In this document: piece by piece, positions 5,525 through 11,330 of the stretch
How the letters are laid out: each line of letters opens with the position of its first letter
How positions within the stretch are numbered: the stretch's first letter is position 1
Source of the DNA: Marinosulfonomonas sp.
Lineage (GTDB): Bacteria; Pseudomonadota; Alphaproteobacteria; Rhodobacterales; Rhodobacteraceae
Length of the DNA: 11,330 bases
Assembly (NCBI GenBank): GCA_026989405.1
Contig: JALSJL010000408.1
Location: forward strand, 1 to 11,330
Reading direction: 5' to 3'
The notes under the pieces: generated by a model
The model's input: only the letters and a program-made list of their open reading frames with translations
Database searches by the model: none
What the model was told of the DNA's origin: nothing
Position numbers and translations under genes: made by a program

Positions 5525-7120
5525 CTAAAGCAGGATCGAAACCAGCCCGGGCCAGGCCAGAAGCAGGGCCAGAGCCAGAAGCTGAATGGCAATGAACGGC
5601 AGGAAACCGCGGAAAATGTCGGTCAGGGAAATCTGGGGCGGTGCCACGGATTTGAGGTAAAAGGCGGCCGGGCCAAACGGCGGCGACAGAAAGCTGACCT
5701 GCATGTTCATGGTGAACACCACGCCAAACCAGATGGCGACATATTGTGGCTCTATCCGGCCGAAAAAGCCGATTTCCTCGATCGGCAACTGGCGCACGAT
5801 CGGCAGAAAGACCGGCATGATCAGCAAGACGATGCCGACCCAGTCCATGAACATGCCCATGATCAGAAAAATCACCATCATCACAAGAATGATCACCATG
5901 GTGGGCATCTGCGGTCCCACGATGAGATTGGCGATATAGGAAGGGCCGCCGGCCAGCGTATAGGCGGCCGCCAACGAGGCGGCGCCGAGCGTCACCCAGA
6001 TGATCGTGCCGGTGGAGCGCAGGGTGCGCATCAGCGAATCCCACACGATGTCAAAGGTCATCTCGCGGCGCAGCACCGAGATCAGGAACACCGTGATCAC
6101 CCCCATGCCGGCGGCTTCGGTGATGCCCGTCACCCCGCCGTAGATCGAGCCGAGCACGACGCCGATCACCAGAAGCGGCGGCACCAGGCCTTTGCCCATA
6201 TGCCATGCGGTCGCGGTGCGCTCGCGGCGAAACACCAGGAAGATCAGCGCCAGGGACACCAGGGTGACACTGCCAAGCGGCCACAGGTCCGAGACCATCC
6301 CCAGCGGGATCGCCTCGACCCCTTCGAGAACCTCGTTCGCCCCGATCACGGTGAAAAACAGCGCGCGCAGGAACAGAACCGCGCTGACACCGGCCCCCAG
6401 GATCGCAAGGAGAGCGGCAAACAGGATGGCTTTTTCCCGGCCGGGCGGGTCGTCCGGGTCAGGTTCGGGCAGGGGGGCTTCGTGCGGGCGCAGGCGCGTG
6501 CGCAGGACAATGTAGACAATGAACATCGCGGCAAGGATTAAGCCGGGGATGAAGGCTGCGGTGAACAGAGCCTTGATAGAGGTTTCGGTGATCAGCCCGT
6601 AAAAGATCAGCACGATGGATGGCGGGATCATGGTGCCAAGCGAGCCGCTGGCGCAGATCGTGCCGATGGCGAGGTTCTGGTTGTAGCCCAGCCGCAGCAT
6701 CTGGGGCAGGGCGATCAGGCCAAGCAGCACGACCTCGCCGCCGATGATGCCCGACATGGCCGCCATGATGACCGCCATCACCGATGTGACAATGGCAATC
6801 CCGCCGCGGGTGCGCGACAGCCAGGCGTTGAGCGAGGTATACATGTCCCGGGCGATCCCGGTTCGCTCCAGCAGGGCCGCCATGAGGATGAACAGCGGGA
6901 CCGATATCAGCACATAATTCGTGAGCTGGCGGTAAATCGCCTGCGACAGCACCCCAAGGGGTCCGCGGCCAAAGTTTCCGAAGGTGACTTCGGGGCCGAA
7001 TTTCAGCACCAGGACGCCAACCGCCAGCGTGGCCGAGGCAAACCCCAGCGGCATGCCGATGGCCAGCAGGAAAAACAGGCCAAGCAGCAACAGGATCGAG
7101 AGCGTTCCGATATCGACCAT
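5525..7120 (-). CDS. dctM: TRAP transporter large permease subunit (DctM-type)
   Basis: The 531-residue, highly hydrophobic protein has about a dozen membrane segments spread from residue 5 to 528. The family signature GSLGTMIPPSIVLIFYGL is at about 159-176, with the duplicated C-terminal counterpart around VSFLSPPFGPAAFYL (475-489). This subunit is the ion-driven transport channel, which works with DctQ in the inner membrane and the periplasmic receptor DctP. It is about 100 residues longer than the common DctM, because of an extra stretch at about 210-310 (charged loop, then added hydrophobic segments); this is typical of the 'mannitol/chloroaromatic' TRAP subtype. The start lies 4 bp after the dctQ stop, with the Shine-Dalgarno sequence AGGGAA inside dctQ. 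The stop codon sits at the junction with the kdgK fragment, and no intrinsic terminator is visible beyond it. Confidence 0.93.
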   Translation of the reverse strand: MVDIGTLSILLLLGLFFLLAIGMPLGFASATLAVGVLVLKFGPEVTFGNFGRGPLGVLSQAIYRQLTNYVLISVPLFILMAALLERTGIARDMYTSLNAWLSRTRGGIAIVTSVMAVIMAAMSGIIGGEVVLLGLIALPQMLRLGYNQNLAIGTICASGSLGTMIPPSIVLIFYGLITETSIKALFTAAFIPGLILAAMFIVYIVLRTRLRPHEAPLPEPDPDDPPGREKAILFAALLAILGAGVSAVLFLRALFFTVIGANEVLEGVEAIPLGMVSDLWPLGSVTLVSLALIFLVFRRERTATAWHMGKGLVPPLLVIGVVLGSIYGGVTGITEAAGMGVITVFLISVLRREMTFDIVWDSLMRTLRSTGTIIWVTLGAASLAAAYTLAGGPSYIANLIVGPQMPTMVIILVMMVIFLIMGMFMDWVGIVLLIMPVFLPIVRQLPIEEIGFFGRIEPQYVAIWFGVVFTMNMQVSFLSPPFGPAAFYLKSVAPPQISLTDIFRGFLPFIAIQLLALALLLAWPGLVSILL

Positions 7121-7124
7121 GTTT

Positions 7125-7943
7125 TCAGTTCCCTACGGCTTTGCGGATCTGCTCGATTTCCGCTTCGTCGATATCGTCGACCGGCGAATGCGACTCGGGC
7201 GCCTTGTTCCAGTCGGCAATCAGGTTTGACAGCGCCTGAATGGCGACAAGCACCATGAACAGAAGGATTGCCGGCTTGATCGTCGCCGGCAACGGTGGAT
7301 CCCATGCGGTGCCAAAGGTTTCCCAGCGCAGATACTTGGCCTTGGCTTCATTGTAACTGCCCCAGATGAGGGCAACGGTGAACACCCAGATCAGGGCGAC
7401 CGAAAGCGTGTCGGACGCCTTGCGGGCCCACCTGGGAAGCATGTCATAGACGATGAATATCCGGATATGGCTGCGCTGCTGCATGGCGTAGAGCCCGGCG
7501 AGCATGAACACGAAGCCAGCGATCCAGAGCGACAGCTCGTTGGCCCAGAGCGTCGGCTTGGAGAACACATAGCGCATCACCACTTCGAACAGCATGACGC
7601 ACAGGATGGCGACGATGGCAATCATCGTCAGGCGCGACACTACAAGGCTGAAAATATCGAAAAAACCGTCGGGTTCCGGCTCTATCATGCCCTGGAAGTC
7701 CGAAAAATACAGCGCGGCCAGCAGCACGGCGACCGCGCCGGATGTCAGCGCCAGAAAAACGTGGATGTTGGACGACGGCACAAGGATTGTCCGCAGTTCG
7801 ATGCCGAGGCCGAAGATCAGCTGGCCCAGCACGACCCAGGCCGAAAGGGCCACGAAAACCAGGATGCTCAGCCACATGGCGCGGCGAACGACCGCGCGGC
7901 CCCGTTGACCCAGCCAGAGGCTGTCCTTTTCACCGGCCTTCAT
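7125..7943 (-). CDS. dctQ: TRAP transporter small permease subunit (DctQ-type)
   Basis: The 272-residue protein has six likely membrane segments at about 22-48, 61-82, 105-127, 135-155, 178-198 and 221-243. The conserved DctQ core is EVVMRYVF...LWANELSLWIAGFVFMLAG, followed by the basic RSHIRIFIVYDMLPRWARK (about 119-175). It pairs with DctM in the inner membrane. The usual DctQ has four segments and 160-200 residues; here an N-terminal extension of about 100 residues adds two segments, and an acidic tail (DDIDEAEIEQ) is present. The start ATG 7941-7943 gives a consistent N-terminus; a possible Shine-Dalgarno sequence (GGGTGG) lies about 10 bp upstream. An 88-bp gap with a terminator-like hairpin separates it from dctP. 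Confidence 0.9.
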   Translation of the reverse strand: MKAGEKDSLWLGQRGRAVVRRAMWLSILVFVALSAWVVLGQLIFGLGIELRTILVPSSNIHVFLALTSGAVAVLLAALYFSDFQGMIEPEPDGFFDIFSLVVSRLTMIAIVAILCVMLFEVVMRYVFSKPTLWANELSLWIAGFVFMLAGLYAMQQRSHIRIFIVYDMLPRWARKASDTLSVALIWVFTVALIWGSYNEAKAKYLRWETFGTAWDPPLPATIKPAILLFMVLVAIQALSNLIADWNKAPESHSPVDDIDEAEIEQIRKAVGN

Positions 7944-7964
7944 GTTTGCAGACCACCCATGCCC

Positions 7965-7976
7965 GAGAGTTGACAG
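7965..7976 (+). other. Half-site matching parS (probably chance)
   Basis: GAGAGTTGACAG is identical to the 12 bases that open parS site 2 (5355-5366), but the second half of the palindrome is missing. It lies in the dctP-dctQ gap. Confidence 0.2.
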
Positions 7977-8005
7977 AAAAAGTGGCGAACCCGCAAGGGT
8001 TCACC
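7977..8005 (-). terminator. Terminator-like attenuator between dctP and dctQ
   Basis: On the minus strand GGTGAACCC pairs with GGGTTCGCC around the loop TTGC (9 bp, including one U-G pair), and AC then TTTTT follows. The wobble becomes a mismatch on the plus strand, so the structure belongs to the dctPQM transcript. A partial terminator or 3'-protecting hairpin here would raise DctP over DctQM, as periplasmic receptors are normally made in excess. Confidence 0.6.
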
Positions 8006-8031
8006 ACATGATGACAGGCCGTCACATCAGA

Positions 8032-9048
8032 TCACTGAATCAGACCCAGGCGCCGCTGAAATTCGCGGTGCGAATCGACCAGCGCAGCCGCTTCGGGTGT
8101 CTTGGCCGCCCAGCCGTCCCAGGCTTTCTGCGCGATTTCGCGGAATTTTGCCCGGTCTTCGGTGCTCCAGTCATGCAGCGTGACCCCGTCTGCCACCAGC
8201 TTGACCGCGGCCTCTTCGTTGGCCAGCTCGGTGTTCAGCGTGAAGTTGAACGCCATCGCTTCGCCCGCGACTTCAAAGATGCGCTGGATGTCGGGCGGCA
8301 GTCCGTTCCAGACATCAAGGTTGATCGCGATATGGTCCGCCGGCATTGAATGGAACCCCGGGTAGGTGGCGTGTTTGACGATGTCATACAGGCCAAGACC
8401 GACGTTGTTGGCCAGCGAAGATGCGTCGGCACCGTCAATGATGCCGGTTTCAAGAGCCGTAAAGATCTCGGTGAAGTCCATCACGATCGGTTTGGCGCCA
8501 AGGCCCGCGAAAATCTCGGTCTCGAGGCCGGGAGGTGAGCGGAACTTCCAGTCTTTCAGATCTTCGAAGCCACGAATGGGTTTGGCCGAAGACAGCGATT
8601 CCTGGCCCGGGATGAACCAGCTGACCAGATGCATGTTATAGGGCTCGTAAAGGGCGTTGGCTGCCTCCTGGCCGCCGCCGTTGTAGAAGAAGTTGTAAAG
8701 CTGCCAGGGCGTGTCGTAGCCCCCCATCGGGTCACCGACGAACTGGAAGGCCGGGTTCTTGCCGGTCTGGTAGCTGCCGCCCGTGAAGTCGCCGTCCAGG
8801 ATGCCCGAGGCGGCGGCGTCGAAGGTTTCGACCGAGGGCACGACCGAAGCCGACCAGAACAGTTCGATGTCGACGCGTCCGCCGCTCATGGTTTCGACGT
8901 CGTCGACGTATTTCTGCACCGCCTTGCCGGACACTGTTTCCGGCGAGTGGTGGGTCTGGATTCGCAGGGTGTATTCGGCGCTGTAGGCACTGTTTGCCAC
9001 AAGCGCGCCAATGGCCGTTGCGGCCAGAGTCAGGGTTCCGAAATTCAT
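8032..9048 (-). CDS. dctP: TRAP transporter substrate-binding protein (DctP-type)
   Basis: The 338-residue product begins with a short hydrophobic signal peptide (residues 1-24, MNFGTLTLAATAIG...SAYSA, cleavage probably after SAYSA) and is exported to the periplasm. The mature part is a DctP-family receptor: YTLRIQTHHSPETVSGKAVQKYVDDVE at the front, LKDWKFRSPPG at about 164-174 with the arginine (R170) that usually clamps the substrate carboxylate, and FTALETGIIDGADASS at about 196-211. It should bind a carboxylated ligand, probably a sugar acid given the neighbouring dehydratase; the exact ligand cannot be read. ATG 9046-9048 is chosen over the in-frame ATG 9067-9069 because it has a strong GGAGGA site 4 bp upstream. 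The signal peptide has no basic residue before its hydrophobic core, which is unusual. Confidence 0.93.
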   Translation of the reverse strand: MNFGTLTLAATAIGALVANSAYSAEYTLRIQTHHSPETVSGKAVQKYVDDVETMSGGRVDIELFWSASVVPSVETFDAAASGILDGDFTGGSYQTGKNPAFQFVGDPMGGYDTPWQLYNFFYNGGGQEAANALYEPYNMHLVSWFIPGQESLSSAKPIRGFEDLKDWKFRSPPGLETEIFAGLGAKPIVMDFTEIFTALETGIIDGADASSLANNVGLGLYDIVKHATYPGFHSMPADHIAINLDVWNGLPPDIQRIFEVAGEAMAFNFTLNTELANEEAAVKLVADGVTLHDWSTEDRAKFREIAQKAWDGWAAKTPEAAALVDSHREFQRRLGLIQ

Positions 9049-9052
9049 GGTT

Positions 9053-9058
9053 TCCTCC
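9053..9058 (-). promoter_or_regulatory. Ribosome binding site of dctP
   Basis: GGAGGA on the minus strand lies 4 bp before ATG 9048. It fixes that start and excludes the upstream ATG at 9069, whose downstream sequence would place this site inside the coding region. Confidence 0.8.
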
Positions 9059-9148
9059 GCTGTTGTCATGATCTTGCGCCCGTTTTGGCCGGGCGTCTGG
9101 CTGTGTGTTCCTGAATCCCTATATCAGCCTGTCATACAGTTCAAGATT

Positions 9149-9164
9149 ATTTGGTATACCAAAT
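9149..9164. promoter_or_regulatory. GntR/FCD operator O1
   Basis: ATTTGGTATACCAAAT is a perfect 16-bp palindrome in the gap between the divergent dctP and gntR genes. Its core TGGTATACCA is of the type bound by FadR/FCD-subfamily GntR regulators. It lies about 68 bp before the gntR start and about 100 bp before the dctP start, where one dimer could control both directions. No strong -10/-35 pair stands out; TTGAAC with TATAGG (15-bp gap) on the minus strand, just beyond the palindrome, is a weak dctP promoter candidate. Confidence 0.75.
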
Positions 9165-9188
9165 TATGAATGGCCAAGGGTCGATGAA

Positions 9189-9202
9189 TTGGGTAAACCG
9201 AA
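9189..9202. promoter_or_regulatory. Weaker second GntR operator O2
   Basis: TTGGGTAAACCGAA matches the 14-bp core of O1 at 11 positions and keeps the GGTA and ACC halves. Its centre is 39 bp from that of O1, and it lies about 30 bp before the gntR start, where binding would block gntR transcription. It is imperfect as a palindrome. Confidence 0.4.
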
Positions 9203-9231
9203 TATGACCGATCCCCAATGACAGGTGCTGA

Positions 9232-9930
9232 ATGCCGGCAAGTCTGATTGATGTAAGCGAAATTCCATCCCTGTCGCGTCAGAGGCTGGGGGACCAGATT
9301 GCCGATGTTCTGCGCAAGCAGATCGTCGTGGGAGAGCTGGCGCCCGGCAGTCGCATCCCCGAGCGCGAGACCTCTCTGGCGCTTGGTGTCAGCCGCACGC
9401 CGCTGCGCGAGGCGCTGTTGATCCTTGAAAGCGAGGGGCTGGTAACCATGGCGCCGGCGCGCAGCCCGATTGTGGCGAACCCGTCGCCAAAAGAGGTGGT
9501 GGACCTGCTGATCGTTCAGAGCGCGCTTGAGGCGCTGGCCGGGGACTGCGCCTGCGACACGATCACCGAGGAGGAAATCGGCCATATCGAAGAGTTGCAC
9601 GGGCAGATGGTTGCGCAGGCCGATTCGACGGAATCGATCGACTTTTTCCAGGTCGACATGGCCTTTCATCAGGCCATTGTCGCGGCCACCAAGAATGCCC
9701 CGCTGATCAAGACCCATGCGCAATACAATTCCCGGCTGTGGCGCGCCCGCTACCTGTCGTCGCGCCGCCGGGTCAAGAAGCGTTCCCTGACGCTTGCCGA
9801 ACATGGCAACATTCTTGAGGGATTGCGCAACCGCGACCGGAAACGGACATCCAGAGCATTGGAAAAACACTTGAAAACAGCGATCAGGAATATCTCGACC
9901 ATACTGGCCGAGCCGGGCACAGACGCCTGA
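9232..9930 (+). CDS. GntR-family transcriptional regulator, FCD subfamily
   Basis: The 232-residue product has the GntR winged helix at about 15-80 (ADVLRKQIVVGELAPGSRIPE, then ALGVSRTPLREALLILESEGL) and an all-helical FCD ligand domain at about 86-222. The likely metal and ligand residues D142 and H146 (VDMAFHQAIV), H191 (EHGNIL) and H213 (EKHL) are all present. FCD regulators sense small carboxylates, often sugar acids or their keto-deoxy products, and usually repress adjacent catabolic genes until the ligand binds. The AGGTG site 6 bp before ATG 9232 supports the start. The gene diverges from dctP across a region carrying two TGGTATACCA-like operators, and the dehydratase gene follows 22 bp after its stop, so it probably controls the whole locus and itself. 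Confidence 0.92.
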   Translation: MPASLIDVSEIPSLSRQRLGDQIADVLRKQIVVGELAPGSRIPERETSLALGVSRTPLREALLILESEGLVTMAPARSPIVANPSPKEVVDLLIVQSALEALAGDCACDTITEEEIGHIEELHGQMVAQADSTESIDFFQVDMAFHQAIVAATKNAPLIKTHAQYNSRLWRARYLSSRRRVKKRSLTLAEHGNILEGLRNRDRKRTSRALEKHLKTAIRNISTILAEPGTDA

Positions 9931-9952
9931 TCAGCGCAGGGGGCTGCCGACC

Positions 9953-11330
9953 ATGAACGATGACAACAACGCCGGGAAAAAGCGGTTCCGCTCGCAGGAA
10001 TGGTTCGACAATCCGGACAACCCGGCGATGACCGCGCTGTATGTCGAGCGGTATCAGAACCACACATACACCCGCGAAGAACTGCAATCGGGCCGGCCTG
10101 TCATCGGGATCGCACAGACCGGGTCGGACCTTGTGCCCTGCAACAAGATTCACGTCTTTCTGGCCGACAGGGTGAAGGCCGGTATCCGCGAGGCCGGCGG
10201 CATCCCGATGGAGTTCCCGGTGCACCCGATCCAGGAAACCGGCAAACGGCCGACGGCGGCGCTTGACCGGAACCTGACCTATCTGAGCCTGGTCGAAGTG
10301 CTGCACGGCTACCCGATCGACGGGGTTGTCCTGACCACCGGTTGCGACAAGACCACGCCGGCGATGCTGATGGGTGCCGCGACGCTGGACCTGCCGGCGA
10401 TCGTGCTGTCGGGCGGGCCGATGCTGGATGGATGGTGGAACGGCAAACCTGCCGGTTCGGGCATGATGGTCTGGGAAAGCCGGCGGCTGCTGGCCGAAGG
10501 CAAGATCGACTATGACGAGTTCATGGACCGGGTCTGCGCGTCTGCCCCGTCTCTGGGACATTGCAACACCATGGGCACGGCCAGCACGATGAACGCGCTG
10601 GCCGAGGCCCTGGGCATGTCTCTGCCCGGCTGCGCGGCCATACCGGCGCCGTTTCGCGAGCGCATGACGATGGCCTACGAAACCGGCAAGCGGATCGTGG
10701 CGATGGTGCGCGAAGAACTGCGCCCCTCGGACATCATGACCCGCAAGGCGTTCGAAAACGCGATCCGGGTGAATACGGCGATCGGCGGCTCGACCAACGC
10801 GCCGCCGCATCTGCAGGCCATCGCGCGCCATATCGGCGTGGAACTGAGCATTCAGGATTGGCAGGACCACGGCTATGACCTGCCGCTTCTGGTGAACATG
10901 CAGCCGGCCGGCAAATACCTGGGCGAGAGCTTTCACCGGGCCGGCGGCGTGCCGGCGGTGATCGGCGAATTGCTGCGGGCGGGTCTGCTGCACGGCGACG
11001 CGATGACCGTTTCGGGCGCGCCTTTGGCCAGGGTTCTGGACGGCGCGGGCAGCAAGGATCACGATGTCATAGCGACCGTCGAAAAGCCGTTGCGCGACAA
11101 CGCCGGGTTTCTGGTGCTCAGCGGCAACCTGTTTGACTCGGCGCTGATGAAAACGTCGGTCATTTCCGATGAGTTTCGCGAAAAATACCTGAGCAAGCCC
11201 GGCTCGGAGAACGTGATGGTTGGCCGGGCCGTGGTGTTCGAAGGGCCAGAGCACTACCACGCAGCGCTGAACGATCCGGCGCTTGAGATCGACGAACACG
11301 CGGTCCTGTTCATTCGCGGCGTGGGCTGCG
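9953..11330 (+). CDS. IlvD/Edd-family sugar-acid dehydratase, XylD-like (partial, runs off right edge)
   Basis: ATG 9953 opens an uninterrupted frame of 459 codons to the window end, of about 590 expected. It is preceded by AGGGGG at 9938-9943. The three cysteines expected for the iron-sulfur cluster are present: C63 (SDLVPCN), C131 (TTGCDKTTP, with the lysine K133 that helps hold Mg2+) and C204 (GHCNTMGTAST). Other family hallmarks are AIGGSTNAPPHLQAIARH and VNMQPAGKYLGE. The opening (RSQEWFDNPDNPAMTALY, then REELQSGRPVIGIAQTGSDL) is much closer to sugar-acid dehydratases such as Caulobacter D-xylonate dehydratase than to IlvD of branched-chain amino-acid synthesis. The enzyme should dehydrate an aldonic acid to a 2-keto-3-deoxy acid in the cytoplasm. 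It lies 22 bp behind the GntR gene, probably in one transcript, and the divergent TRAP operon would supply the substrate. Xylonate, arabinonate, galactonate or gluconate all remain possible. Confidence 0.93.
   Translation, partial: MNDDNNAGKKRFRSQEWFDNPDNPAMTALYVERYQNHTYTREELQSGRPVIGIAQTGSDLVPCNKIHVFLADRVKAGIREAGGIPMEFPVHPIQETGKRPTAALDRNLTYLSLVEVLHGYPIDGVVLTTGCDKTTPAMLMGAATLDLPAIVLSGGPMLDGWWNGKPAGSGMMVWESRRLLAEGKIDYDEFMDRVCASAPSLGHCNTMGTASTMNALAEALGMSLPGCAAIPAPFRERMTMAYETGKRIVAMVREELRPSDIMTRKAFENAIRVNTAIGGSTNAPPHLQAIARHIGVELSIQDWQDHGYDLPLLVNMQPAGKYLGESFHRAGGVPAVIGELLRAGLLHGDAMTVSGAPLARVLDGAGSKDHDVIATVEKPLRDNAGFLVLSGNLFDSALMKTSVISDEFREKYLSKPGSENVMVGRAVVFEGPEHYHAALNDPALEIDEHAVLFIRGVGC

Noticed and set aside
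5438..6541. 367-codon plus-strand frame after repC
   Set aside because: Only its first 25 or so codons are meaningful (kdgK remnant); the rest is antisense to dctM and composed of H/Q/R/D-rich shadow sequence.
7965..7976. Third parS site in the dctP-dctQ gap
   Set aside because: Only one half (GAGAGTTGACAG) is present; without the mirrored half it cannot be a normal RepB site, and a short match may be chance.
9884..11299. Minus-strand open frame (471 codons) opposite the dehydratase
   Set aside because: The plus-strand frame from 9953 encodes a clear IlvD/Edd protein with all three cluster cysteines; the minus-strand product is rich in H, R and Q without motifs.
1..11330. CRISPR arrays, tRNA or rRNA genes, complete insertion sequences
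   Set aside because: Reading through the window I saw no regularly spaced repeats, no tRNA-like or rRNA sequence, and no transposase or terminal inverted repeats; this was by eye and not an exhaustive scan.

Overview
The window looks like part of a repABC plasmid or chromid from an alphaproteobacterium, most likely a Rhodobacteraceae (roseobacter or Paracoccus-like) species. The reasons are a complete repA-repB-repC replication/partition cassette (a type confined to Alphaproteobacteria), high GC with strong G/C third-position bias, and a TRAP-type sugar-acid uptake locus typical of that group.

Layout. (1) 1-335: C-terminal end of a tyrosine recombinase (+), cut by the window edge. (2) 324-1484: an AAA_14/DUF4143 ATPase (-), convergent with the recombinase and overlapping its end by 12 bp. 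(3) 1485-1852: a non-coding control region holding the putative repA promoter, bracketed by an 11-bp perfect inverted repeat. (4) 1853-5356: repA, repB and repC (+). Between repB and repC lie a counter-transcribed RNA on the minus strand and a parS palindrome; an identical 16-bp parS core sits 2 bp after the repC stop. The likely oriV is an AT-rich stretch inside repC with a 12-bp direct repeat spaced 22 bp. (5) 5357-5524: a junction carrying only the first codons of a 2-keto-3-deoxygluconate kinase gene (kdgK), truncated where dctM ends. (6) 5525-9048: dctP-dctQ-dctM (-), a TRAP transporter with a terminator-like hairpin between dctP and dctQ. (7) 9049-9231: divergent control region with a 16-bp perfect palindrome and a weaker second copy. 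(8) 9232-9930: a GntR/FCD regulator (+). (9) 9953-11330: an IlvD/Edd-family sugar-acid dehydratase (+), running off the right edge.

How it works together. RepA and RepB, acting at parS, partition the replicon and control the operon. RepC initiates replication, and the antisense RNA limits RepC synthesis. The ctRNA promoter has its -35 box inside the parS palindrome, so partition-complex binding and copy-number control may be physically coupled. In the catabolic half, the TRAP transporter should import a sugar acid, the dehydratase convert it to a 2-keto-3-deoxy acid, and the GntR protein repress both divergent units until an inducer binds. The kdgK remnant suggests that a downstream kinase gene of a sugar-acid pathway was lost in the rearrangement that joined the replicon module to the catabolic module.

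No wholly new system is evident. The most interesting points are the parS/ctRNA overlap, the twin parS sites, the repA operator geometry and the kdgK remnant at the junction.
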